This document shows, piece after piece, positions 27,766-35,892 of a DNA stretch of 64,000 nt. Below the pieces are notes generated by a model that did no database searches, was not told the DNA's origin, and saw only the letters and a list, made by a program, of their open reading frames with translations. A program made the translations under genes and the position numbers. Positions within the stretch are counted from its first letter, which is position 1. Every line of letters begins with the position of its first letter. Source of the DNA: Ignavibacteriota bacterium (GTDB lineage Bacteria; Bacteroidota; Ignavibacteria; Ignavibacteriales; Ignavibacteriaceae); assembly GCA_013285425.1 (NCBI GenBank), contig CP053447.1, positions 64,954 through 128,953 on the forward strand, in the 5' to 3' direction.

Positions 27766-28524
27766 ATGAAAAACATATTTGCTCTGATATTTTTTACCTT
27801 ATTTCTATCCGCTTGTTCATCTTCGCTGGATACCACAAATTTTACTCCTGAAGAACGACTTGCTTATGCAATTAAACTTTATGAACAGGAAGATTATGAA
27901 GAAGCAGTTAAAGAATTTGATGCAATAATTTTGCAGTACCCAGGCAGCAGTATAGTTGATGATGCACAATATTATCTTGCTATGTCCAGATTTAAAAGGA
28001 AAGAATATATTCTTGCCGGTTATCAGTTCAGCAAGTTAATTAAAGGTATGCCTTCAAGCGAATATTTAGCTGATGCCCAATATATGCTTGCTGATTGCTA
28101 TTATGAACTTTCACCGGATTTTTCTTTAGACCAGCGCTATACCAAAAAGGCAATTGAGGAATTTCAGGTATTCATAGATTTTTTTCCGCTTAACCCAAAA
28201 GTTGCTGAGGTTGAAAATAAGATAAAAGAGTTAAATGATAAATTGGCTAAAAAAGAATATGAAGCAGCACGTATTTATTACAAACTGGAGGATTATTTAG
28301 CAGCGCAAAAGTATTATGACAGTGTAATGGAAGTATATCACGACACACAATATGCACCATTAGCTTTGTACGATAAAATAAATCTGCTGCTTGAACGCAA
28401 GCGTGATAAAGAAGCATTAGCTGAGGCAGAAAAATTTTTGAGTAAATATCCTCAGCATAAAAATTATTCTGATGTCCAAAAGATAAAAACATCTTTAGAA
28501 AATAAACTGACTTTAAAACCTTAA
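27766..28524 (+). CDS. bamD: Outer-membrane protein assembly lipoprotein BamD
   Basis: A 252-residue lipoprotein of the BAM complex, which inserts beta-barrels into the outer membrane. The signal MKNIFALIFFTLFLSACSSS has a lipobox LSAC with the lipidated Cys at 17. The rest is made of TPR-like helices: AYAIKLYEQEDYEEAVKEFD, ILQYPGSSIVDDAQYYLAMS, YILAGYQFSKLIKGMPSSEY, AIEEFQVFIDFFPLNPKVAE and YLAAQKYYDSVMEVYHDTQY. Length and TPR arrangement match BamD/ComL. It opens a long plus-strand run. Its TAA overlaps the ATG of the thioesterase gene by one base (TAATG), a coupled junction. Confidence 0.9.
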   Translation: MKNIFALIFFTLFLSACSSSLDTTNFTPEERLAYAIKLYEQEDYEEAVKEFDAIILQYPGSSIVDDAQYYLAMSRFKRKEYILAGYQFSKLIKGMPSSEYLADAQYMLADCYYELSPDFSLDQRYTKKAIEEFQVFIDFFPLNPKVAEVENKIKELNDKLAKKEYEAARIYYKLEDYLAAQKYYDSVMEVYHDTQYAPLALYDKINLLLERKRDKEALAEAEKFLSKYPQHKNYSDVQKIKTSLENKLTLKP

Positions 28525-28994
28525 TGAACAAACCTAAAAAAATCAGTGATTCGCAGATAATAATGACCGAGCTTGTACTGCCCCATCATACAAATCAGCT
28601 TGGTAATCTGCTCGGCGGTCAGTTGATGCATTGGATAGATATTTGTGCTGCTTTAAGCGCCGCAAAGCATAATCAGAGGGTTTGTGTTACTGCATCGGTT
28701 GATAGAATAGATTTTCATCATCCGATAAAACTTGGCGAGGCAGTAACCCTTGTTGCATCTGTTAACAGGGTTTTCAAAACTTCAATGGAAGTTGGTGTTA
28801 AAGTGTTTGCACAGAATTTTAAGGAAAATAAAAAAGTTCATACCAATACGGCTTATCTTACTTTTGTTGGTGTTGGTGCTGATGGAAAGCCTGTTGAAGC
28901 AATTGATGGAATACCAGAAACAGAAGACGAAAAAAGAAGATATGATGAAGCTCTTCAGCGCAGAGAAAACCGGCTTAAGAGCAGAATACATTAA
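28524..28994 (+). CDS. Acyl-CoA thioesterase, YciA-like hotdog fold
   Basis: A 156-residue single-hotdog protein. The N-terminal IIMTELVLPHHTNQLGNLLG followed by GGQLMHWIDICAALSA is the conserved helix and active-site region of YciA/BACH-type acyl-CoA hydrolases, and ASVDRIDFHHPIKLGEAVTL matches their second strand pair. It hydrolyses acyl-CoA thioesters in the cytoplasm; chain-length preference is unknown. The polar C-terminus (EDEKRRYDEALQRRENRLKS) is typical of the family. Translation is coupled to bamD through the TAATG junction, and the gene overlaps the next gene by about 50 bases. Confidence 0.9.
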   Translation: MNKPKKISDSQIIMTELVLPHHTNQLGNLLGGQLMHWIDICAALSAAKHNQRVCVTASVDRIDFHHPIKLGEAVTLVASVNRVFKTSMEVGVKVFAQNFKENKKVHTNTAYLTFVGVGADGKPVEAIDGIPETEDEKRRYDEALQRRENRLKSRIH

Positions 28995-31071
28995 GTTTTT
29001 ACTTGCTTGCTTCCTTTTATTATTTCCGGAAAATATTTTTTCTCAAATCCCTTTTAAAGGGTTTGGTAAGCTAAGCACTGTTAAAACAGATTCTGCTTTT
29101 ACAAAATTATTCAGTTTTAATTTTAATAATGATGAATACTCGGATCTATTATTATTTTCTCCTTTTCATAAATCAATACAAGTAAGTAAAGGTTTATCTG
29201 GTGCGGAATTTTCCATCCCGATTAAAAAGCAGTCACCTGTCGAAATATCCAACATTGAACCTGTATTAAACAATTATAATCAAATTGAAAATTATGCAGT
29301 TACTTCCAGAAGACAGCGCAGCTTTTGTTTAATTAGTTTTAATTCAAACGGCTCAATTGCAGTTAAAGAAAAAATCAGTTTTGATACATATCCCGAAAAT
29401 CTGAGTGTTTCGTTTAACAGATTTGAGAATGATTACGAATATCTTATTTCCGGAAATTCATTCCGTGGATTATCAATAATTAAAAAGAAAAACAAAAAAC
29501 TCGAATCAGCTGAATTGTTTGCTGATAAGATTTTTCAGAATGCTAAATTTATTGACCTTAACTCGGATGGTGCTGATGATATTATAGCTGTTGATGCAAT
29601 TAATAATCAGCTTCTTTTTATTTTCAGAAATTCAAAAGGCGAGTTTGAGAATCTGAGGCAGATTAGTTTTGATGATCAGATAGTCTCTTTAGCGGTTTTT
29701 GATATTAATTACGATCAGTTTAAAGATATAATTATATCAACATCATCTTCGATAGAAATTATATTCGGCGATTCTTTCTCTTCGTTTAACAAATCAGCAA
29801 AGATAAAAACATTGTATCAGGCTGATAAAATTGTAATAGGAGATTTTAACAGAGACGGCTTTTTTGATTTTAATTATCTTAACCGTGAAACAGGCATTGT
29901 TGCAACAATATTTGCAAATGATTTTACTAATTATAATTCAGACTTGATACATTTAAAAGATAAAGCAATTAAAGACCTGATCGCTTACTTCAGTAAGTTT
30001 ATTTATGGTACCGCTGCTATCAGTGATAAAGGTGAAATCAGAATTTTGTCAAAGGTGAATTCCTTGTCTGAGTCACAAACATTGGCATTAGGAATAATGC
30101 CCGATAAAATAGTTGAATTTGATTATCAGGATAACGGAATTACAGATATTGCTTTTACAGATAATTTCAACTCAAGTTTAAATATTATTCTGAGAGATGC
30201 TTACGGTTTGCCGGAAAAGTTTTTTAGTATAAAGGTTAATAATAATTATGAGAATATTTTAGTTTTCTGTCAATCAAAAACAATCAAGTTATTTTATCTT
30301 TATAATAAAGGCGATAGAGCAATTGAATCTATTGAAGTTGATTGTGAAAAGTTATCCTCTCGCAGACGTATAATTTATTCTGATGGTCCGATTGAAGATA
30401 TTGCTGTAAAACCTGATTTAACCAAAGAAGCAATTGTATATATTCTTTATTCGCAAAACGGATATCTTTATTTTCAGCAGTACTTAAGAGCGGATGAAAA
30501 TTATAATTCCAGATCATCGGGCGTTTTAACTAAAAATTTTACTGATGCATTTTTCATTAGTCTTACTTACCCGACTATTGGTTACTTTACATTTGAAAGT
30601 GATAATGCAATACTTAACACTGTTGAAAACAGAAGAGAAAACCTGCACAGCAAAAAACACTTTCAGATAAGCAGAAATTTTAAATCGTTATATACTATTA
30701 CCTCTTTTACTAATCTTACGGATGATAGAAGTTTTTATTCGGTAGTTTCATATAGTAATCAGCAAAAGATTTTTTTTAATAATAAAATAACTGATGAGAT
30801 TTACCAATATACCTCGCCTTATGTGTATAGGATAACAGAGAAAAATCATTTATTTTTTGGAAAAAGTAACTCTTTATTTGTGTATGAAGAGGAAAAGTTG
30901 AAGTTAACTAAATTATCTTTCTCAGGTTCAGGCAGAGTAGATGATATTAAAGAAAAATTATCAGATATATATTTAAAAGATTTTCTAATTATGAGTTTTG
31001 ATCAGCGTAAGGAATACATAATTTTTTCAAATAGCAGTAATGGCACAATAGGAATTAAAGAGCTGTTATAA
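28942..31071 (+). CDS. Exported FG-GAP/VCBS-like repeat protein
   Basis: A ~709-residue protein. After a signal segment (IKFLLACFLLLFPENIFSQ) come repeated FG-GAP-like calcium loops: FNFNNDEYSDLLLFSPF, FIDLNSDGADDIIAVDA, VFDINYDQFKDIIIST, IGDFNRDGFFDFNYLN and EFDYQDNGITDIAFTDN. Such repeats usually fold as an integrin-like propeller. No catalytic domain or T9SS tail is visible. The frame is open back to 28750, but that part reads the thioesterase gene out of frame. I chose the ATG at 28942, just inside the end of that gene; the next codon is also ATG. Its last base is the first base of the following metallopeptidase ATG. Confidence 0.7.
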   Translation: MMKLFSAEKTGLRAEYIKFLLACFLLLFPENIFSQIPFKGFGKLSTVKTDSAFTKLFSFNFNNDEYSDLLLFSPFHKSIQVSKGLSGAEFSIPIKKQSPVEISNIEPVLNNYNQIENYAVTSRRQRSFCLISFNSNGSIAVKEKISFDTYPENLSVSFNRFENDYEYLISGNSFRGLSIIKKKNKKLESAELFADKIFQNAKFIDLNSDGADDIIAVDAINNQLLFIFRNSKGEFENLRQISFDDQIVSLAVFDINYDQFKDIIISTSSSIEIIFGDSFSSFNKSAKIKTLYQADKIVIGDFNRDGFFDFNYLNRETGIVATIFANDFTNYNSDLIHLKDKAIKDLIAYFSKFIYGTAAISDKGEIRILSKVNSLSESQTLALGIMPDKIVEFDYQDNGITDIAFTDNFNSSLNIILRDAYGLPEKFFSIKVNNNYENILVFCQSKTIKLFYLYNKGDRAIESIEVDCEKLSSRRRIIYSDGPIEDIAVKPDLTKEAIVYILYSQNGYLYFQQYLRADENYNSRSSGVLTKNFTDAFFISLTYPTIGYFTFESDNAILNTVENRRENLHSKKHFQISRNFKSLYTITSFTNLTDDRSFYSVVSYSNQQKIFFNNKITDEIYQYTSPYVYRITEKNHLFFGKSNSLFVYEEEKLKLTKLSFSGSGRVDDIKEKLSDIYLKDFLIMSFDQRKEYIIFSNSSNGTIGIKELL

Positions 31072-32769
31072 TGATTATTAAATATTCTCTTACGATAATT
31101 TTAATCATATCTTTTCAACTATCTGCACAGGAAATTTCCAAAAGCAGATTAGATTCACTTGTAAATTTATTTACTTATTTCAAGGGTGTTCAGCCATCGG
31201 AATATCTTAAAAAGCAGATTGAGGAAAATCCGTCCGTTGTTAAATGCGGTCTTGACTTGGTAAACAGCATCAAACAAAATTTTGATTTGCTTAACCCATC
31301 TCAGCAGAAGATAGTTGCACCATTATTACAAAGACCCCAAATGCATAAAAGTATAGTTACACCAAAAGGTTTTTTCAGAGTGCACTACGATACTGCCGGT
31401 GTAAATGCACCCGGATATGATCTGATGCAATTTATGCAGGCTCTTGATTCAACATATTCTTTTGAAGTTGAGCAATTAGGTTATGCTGCACCGCCTGCTG
31501 ACGGAACAGAAGGAGGAGATAGCAAATATGATGTTTATATTCAAAATCTATCTGGTCTTTATGGTTACACACAATTTGAAAATAAGGTTTCTCAATCAAG
31601 CTGGATGTCATTTATGGTGCTTGATAACGATTACTCAGCAGGATATTATTCAAAAGGAATTAATGGGGCAAGAGTAACTGCTGCTCATGAATTTTATCAT
31701 GCAATACAGGGCGGAAATTATGCGCCTTCTGAGTTAAATGCGCCTTTCAGAAATTCAGATGTTTTTTATTATGAAATGAGTTCTACTGCAATGGAAGAAT
31801 TTGCTTTTGATTATGTCAACGATTACTACGCTTATATGAGTTCTTATTTTTTAAGACCCGAAAAAATCAATGCCCAGTACTGACGGCTACAGTATTGCAA
31901 TCTGGAATATTTTCCTTCAGAAAAATTTTGGATTTGAAATTCTTAAAAGACAATGGGACCTGATTCCGGGCAATGCCGCACTTAAGGCTATTGCGTTAAG
32001 TCTTGATGAGGCAGGAACTAATTTTGGAAATGAACTTAACCGTTTTGGGATTTGGAGTTATTTTACAAACACAAGAAATATTTATCCCGGTGAGTATTTT
32101 CAGGAAGCTGGTAATTATCCGCTGCTTATTCCAACTGCAGTAATGAATTTTATACCGCCTGCAAAGACTTATGAGATGTCGGTAAAAGCAGCAGCAAATT
32201 ATTTTTTGCAGATTAATCTTCCTGATCAGGACGGAATTTTTAATACAATAATTACAAACTCTGATTATAATTCTGCAATTAATAATTCCAATCTGTTTTA
32301 TGATTTTTCTTTTACTGTTTACAATGATACTGCTTCGGGGATGATTTCAATAAGTGATAACTATTCAATTTTGTTTGACAAAGTAAATCAGCAATTCTGG
32401 AACAATTCAGGTATATTAAATAATGTTGTTGTTTATGGGGATACCAGTTATTTAATACCTGATATTAATTTAGAAACCTTTGCATATCCAACTCCGATTA
32501 AAAGATCATCATTTAATAGTCTCAGAATTGTTTTTCAGGATAATGCCGAGATTAACAAAGAAGTAAGTGTAAACATTTATTCGGCTGGCTTGAGTCTTTA
32601 TTATGAAGGAATTAAAAACATTGAATCTTCTTACTTAAAAGATAATAAACAATATTGTAGAATTCTTTTAACCGCTGATGAGATTGAGTTTCCCACAGGC
32701 GTTTATTTTTATGTTATTAAATCCGGTAAAACAGTTCATAAAGGTAAGATGGTAATCTTCAATGATTAA
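31071..32769 (+). pseudogene. MXAN_6640-type putative zinc metallopeptidase, split by one frameshift
   Basis: The first frame (31071-31883) has a signal peptide MIIKYSLTIILIISFQLSAQ, a domain with HYDTAGVNAPGYDLMQFMQA, and the zinc-protease motif GARVTAAHEFYHAIQGG (HEFYH). It stops at TGA just after a run of six A (31861-31866). With five A the frame would read EKSMPSTDGYSIAIWNIFLQ and continue to 32769, where two further domains and a C-terminal sequence resembling a secretion tail (FPTGVYFYVIKSGKTVHKGK) are found. Together they would be about 566 residues, as in intact family members. The catalytic HExxH lies before the break, the third ligand region after it. It sits between the FG-GAP gene and ccmA and overlaps ccmA by 8 bases. 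Confidence 0.8.
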
Positions 32770-33394
32770 TTACTCACTTGAAGCGCAGCAGTTAAATAAA
32801 TCATTTGGAAGAAGACTTATCTTTAATGATTTAAATTTTAAATTCGATAAGCCCGGAGTATTTGGAATTTCCGGACCAAATGGTTCGGGTAAATCAACAC
32901 TTGTTAAGATTATTGCGGGAATTATCAGCGCTTCTAAAGGTAAAGTAATTCATTTACTGAATGGAAAAGCATTAGCTGAAGAAAATCTGCATAATCATAT
33001 TGGATTTGTTTCTCCTTATCTTGTTTTATACGAAGAGTTTTCAACTTTGGAAAACCTGAAAATATTTGCCGATGTTCGCGGAACAGAGTTTAATAAAGAC
33101 AGGGTTGATTATTTACTAAATAAATTTCTGTTGTTTAAAAGAAAAGATGATCTGTTAAAAACATATTCATCCGGGATGAAGCAGAGAGTCAAATTTATTT
33201 TTGCATTGATGCATTTTCCGCAGTTACTGGTATTAGATGAACCTACTTCGAATCTTGATGAAGAAGGGAAAAGCTCAGTTTATGAAATCGTTAAAGAGGA
33301 AGCGAAAACCAATATTGTAATTATTGCATCTAATGAAAGAAATGATTTGGAATTATGCAATGAAATTGTATTACTTGAAAAGTATAAGAATTAA
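32762..33394 (+). CDS. ccmA: Heme exporter ATPase CcmA
   Basis: A 210-residue ABC ATPase: Walker A GPNGSGKSTL, signature YSSGMKQRVKF, Walker B LLVLDEPTSNLD and a switch region VIIASNE without the usual His. Sequence alone says ABC transporter; the CcmA call rests on its place before ccmB, ccmC, ccmD, ccmE and ccmF. CcmAB power release of heme-loaded CcmE from CcmC at the inner membrane. Its ATG lies inside the end of the metallopeptidase gene (8-base overlap), and 154 bases separate it from ccmB. Confidence 0.85.
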   Translation: MINYSLEAQQLNKSFGRRLIFNDLNFKFDKPGVFGISGPNGSGKSTLVKIIAGIISASKGKVIHLLNGKALAEENLHNHIGFVSPYLVLYEEFSTLENLKIFADVRGTEFNKDRVDYLLNKFLLFKRKDDLLKTYSSGMKQRVKFIFALMHFPQLLVLDEPTSNLDEEGKSSVYEIVKEEAKTNIVIIASNERNDLELCNEIVLLEKYKN

Positions 33395-33548
33395 ATTTTA
33401 ATCCATATAATATTTATTAATAGCTGCTCTTTTGAAAAGGTTAGTTTTTTCAGTTTGGACATGTCAGAAACAGCATTTTAAAAGTGAACTAACATTTTGG
33501 AACTAATTTTTTTCAGGAGAAGCTTTGCCAGAGCAAACTAATATTTAA

Positions 33549-34214
33549 ATGAACTCAAAATCTTACAGTTTATTTTTAAAAGATCTGAAATCTGAACTTA
33601 GAACACGCTATGCAATTAACGCTTTAGCTATGTTTATTATAGTTGCAATCAGTGTTATAATGTTTTCAGTAGGGCAGGAGAAGATCAGTCCGGGTTTAAC
33701 AGGCGGGCTTTTCTGGGTTGTAATTTTCTTTACAGCAATGTCCGGTTTATCCAGAGCATTTGTGTCAGAAGAAGAAAGGGGAACAACATTAGCTCTTCAA
33801 TTGGTAGCATCGCCGACAACGGTTTTTTCCGGTAAACTGATTTTTAATATTATTCTTGTTTTTGCCATGAACACTGTAATTGCAGTGCTATACTCTGCTT
33901 TGTTCAATGAATTTATTATAAGAAACTTTTTATTGTTCTTAACATCTTTTGTGTTCGGCAATATTGGGCTTGCAATTTCTTCTACTATTATTGCTGCGAT
34001 AATTGCCAAAGCAGGTGCAAAAGGAACGCTTTATCCGGTGTTGTCTTTTCCAATTTTATTGCCTTTGATTTTAGCTTCTGTTCAATTAACATTGTTTGCC
34101 ATTGATGGCATTTCCTTTGAAAGTGCTAAATTTGAATTAGCAATTGTTGTGAGTTATGATGTAATAATGCTCACAGCATCTTATATGTTATTTGATTTTA
34201 TTTGGAAAGAATAA
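33549..34214 (+). CDS. ccmB: Heme exporter membrane subunit CcmB
   Basis: A 221-residue protein with six predicted helices. The N-terminus LFLKDLKSELRTRYAINALA and the following VGQEKISPGLTGGLFWVVIF then FTAMSGLSRAFVSEEERGTT match the CcmB/ABC-2-like family. It partners CcmA in the inner membrane. A 32-base gap separates it from ccmC. Confidence 0.88.
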   Translation: MNSKSYSLFLKDLKSELRTRYAINALAMFIIVAISVIMFSVGQEKISPGLTGGLFWVVIFFTAMSGLSRAFVSEEERGTTLALQLVASPTTVFSGKLIFNIILVFAMNTVIAVLYSALFNEFIIRNFLLFLTSFVFGNIGLAISSTIIAAIIAKAGAKGTLYPVLSFPILLPLILASVQLTLFAIDGISFESAKFELAIVVSYDVIMLTASYMLFDFIWKE

Positions 34215-34246
34215 AGATTTTAATAAAAATTTAGTCAAAAATATTT

Positions 34247-34951
34247 ATGATCTGGAAAATTTTTTTATTTCTGTTACTTGCTTTTGTCTCTGTAGCTGGA
34301 ATTTCATTTCCCATTGTAGAGAATCCGACAAAGTGGTATGAGTTTCCGTTGATTCCGGGATTAGAAGAAAATGCAAAAATTATCTTCTTTCACGTTCCCA
34401 CAGCTTGGTTAACAGTGATAGCTTTTTTAATGTCAACTTTGTATAGTTTTAAGTATTTACGCAAAAAAAATTTAGATGATGATTTAAAATCTTATGCATC
34501 CGCACAGCTTGGAATGATATTTTGTATTCTTGCTACAATAACAGGATCAGTTTGGGCTAAATTTGCATGGGGATCTTTCTGGAACTGGGACCCAAGAGAG
34601 ACAAGTATTTTTGCATTATTACTTATCTATGGTGCCTGGTTTGCTTTAAGGTCGTCAATTGAATCTGAAGAAAAACGTGCTACGCTTTCTGCAGTTTACT
34701 CAATGATTGCATTTGTAACTGTACCGTTCTTTATTTTTATTATGCCAAGAATAATGACAGGGCTTCATCCCGGCTCAGCTGATGATTCAAATGCCGGTCC
34801 TGTAGTAAATTTTAAAATGAATGGAAATATGCTGCTGATTTTTTTCCTATCGCTGATTGGATTTACAATCTTGTATTTCTGGATGTGGCGTATCGGATAT
34901 AAATCAATTTTGTTAAAAGATAAATTAGATAAAAAATTAATCAGAGGTTAG
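34247..34951 (+). CDS. ccmC: Heme lyase component CcmC
   Basis: A 234-residue, six-helix protein of the heme handling family. The tryptophan-rich WWD-type motif is WAKFAWGSFWNWDPRETS, and a conserved His lies before it in FFHVPTAWLTVIAF. A later IMPRIMTGLHPGSADDS carries the second heme His region. CcmC loads heme onto CcmE on the periplasmic side of the inner membrane. The stop is followed two bases later by the ccmD start. Confidence 0.93.
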   Translation: MIWKIFLFLLLAFVSVAGISFPIVENPTKWYEFPLIPGLEENAKIIFFHVPTAWLTVIAFLMSTLYSFKYLRKKNLDDDLKSYASAQLGMIFCILATITGSVWAKFAWGSFWNWDPRETSIFALLLIYGAWFALRSSIESEEKRATLSAVYSMIAFVTVPFFIFIMPRIMTGLHPGSADDSNAGPVVNFKMNGNMLLIFFLSLIGFTILYFWMWRIGYKSILLKDKLDKKLIRG

Positions 34952-34953
34952 CT

Positions 34954-35103
34954 TTGGAAGAGTTTCTATCAAAAAATTCAATCTATATTGTAATGATTAT
35001 TGTGCTTATTGTATGGACGGGAATATTCAGTTATATGATCAGCCTTGATAAAAGAATTAAAAAAGTTGAAAAAGAAATGTCAGGAGATAAAAATGAAAAG
35101 TAA
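34954..35103 (+). CDS. ccmD: CcmD-like small membrane protein
   Basis: A 49-residue frame starting at TTG two bases after ccmC: one helix (SIYIVMIIVLIVWTGIFSYM) followed by a basic tail ISLDKRIKKVEKEMSGDKNE. Length, single helix, charged tail and place between ccmC and ccmE fit CcmD, which stabilises the CcmABC-E complex. Sequence conservation in this family is low, so position carries most weight. It overlaps ccmE by 11 bases. Confidence 0.8.
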   Translation: MEEFLSKNSIYIVMIIVLIVWTGIFSYMISLDKRIKKVEKEMSGDKNEK

Positions 35104-35482
35104 ATATATTTTTGGCGGAGTTATTATTGTTTTGTTTCTCAGTATAATGGCTTATCTGTTTACACAAAGCAATATAAAGTATGAGGATAACTTTGCAGTA
35201 GTTAAAACAACTGATAAAACAGTTAAGGCAACAGGCAGTTGGGTAAAAGCAAAAAATTATGAAATGAATCGTGAAAAAAATACATTTTCCTTTTATATGT
35301 CCGATGCAAACGGTAATGAAATGAAAGTGATATACGAAGGTGCTATGCCAAATAATTTTGAAACTGCTACCAGTGTTGTCGTAACTGGGTCTTACCGGAA
35401 CGGTTATTTTCATGCAAAAGATATTTTAACAAAATGTCCAAGCAAATACGAACAGCAAGATGTTAAGTCTTCAAGTTTATGA
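35093..35482 (+). CDS. ccmE: Heme chaperone CcmE, Cys-type variant
   Basis: A 129-residue protein with one N-terminal helix (YIFGGVIIVLFLSIMAYLF) and the OB-fold periplasmic domain: VKATGSWVKAKNYEMNREKN, VIYEGAMPNNFETATSVVVT, then GYFHAKDILTKCPSKYEQ. In classical CcmE the heme-binding residue is His in HxxxY; here it is CxxxY with Cys115 and Tyr119. This Cys form is known from archaea and some bacteria such as Desulfovibrio, in a variant System I that lacks CcmH. I chose ATG at 35093; the frame is open 16 codons earlier inside ccmD. CcmE carries heme from CcmC to CcmF. Confidence 0.92.
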   Translation: MKSKYIFGGVIIVLFLSIMAYLFTQSNIKYEDNFAVVKTTDKTVKATGSWVKAKNYEMNREKNTFSFYMSDANGNEMKVIYEGAMPNNFETATSVVVTGSYRNGYFHAKDILTKCPSKYEQQDVKSSSL

Positions 35483-35892
35483 TTGCATAGAGCCTAACGA
35501 TTACAAAATTGAAAAGTTTAAACCTTGGAGCCTTGAAATCCGGAAATAATCTGTTGTGATAAGTGAATGAATTTTTGATTAAGCCGATGATCTTGAAATT
35601 AAATTACTCAGGAATATCAATTAGCAAAAGCATTTCTTAAATATCAGGTCTCTTTATCAATTACAGAGTTAAAACAGTATTTAAATTTTGTTCAAAGATC
35701 GGTTTTTGAGGTCTCAAACATTTTAATTATTCACAGTCAAAAAAATATTAAGTGTAACTGAACTTAATAAACTTTTAATGCAGTTAAATTTAATATCATA
35801 AAAAATTACGAGTTATAGAAATTCATCAAAATAAGCGGTGTAGTCATTGTGCTTCAATTCTGCATTATGCACTATACCTGAAGTGAGGTTAT
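35483..35892. other. 410-bp gap between ccmE and ccmF without a clear gene
   Basis: No conserved gene is visible. One plus-strand frame is open for 50 codons (35609-35761, QEYQLAKAFLKYQVSLSITE-like) but has no start codon or neighbouring match, so it is at most a remnant. The spacing breaks an otherwise dense ccm operon. No RNA structure was recognised. Confidence 0.45.

Noticed and set aside
28750..28941. Upstream extension of the FG-GAP-like protein
   Set aside because: This part reads the thioesterase gene in another frame, and the residues look like a shadow (Leu/Ile-rich without a clean signal).
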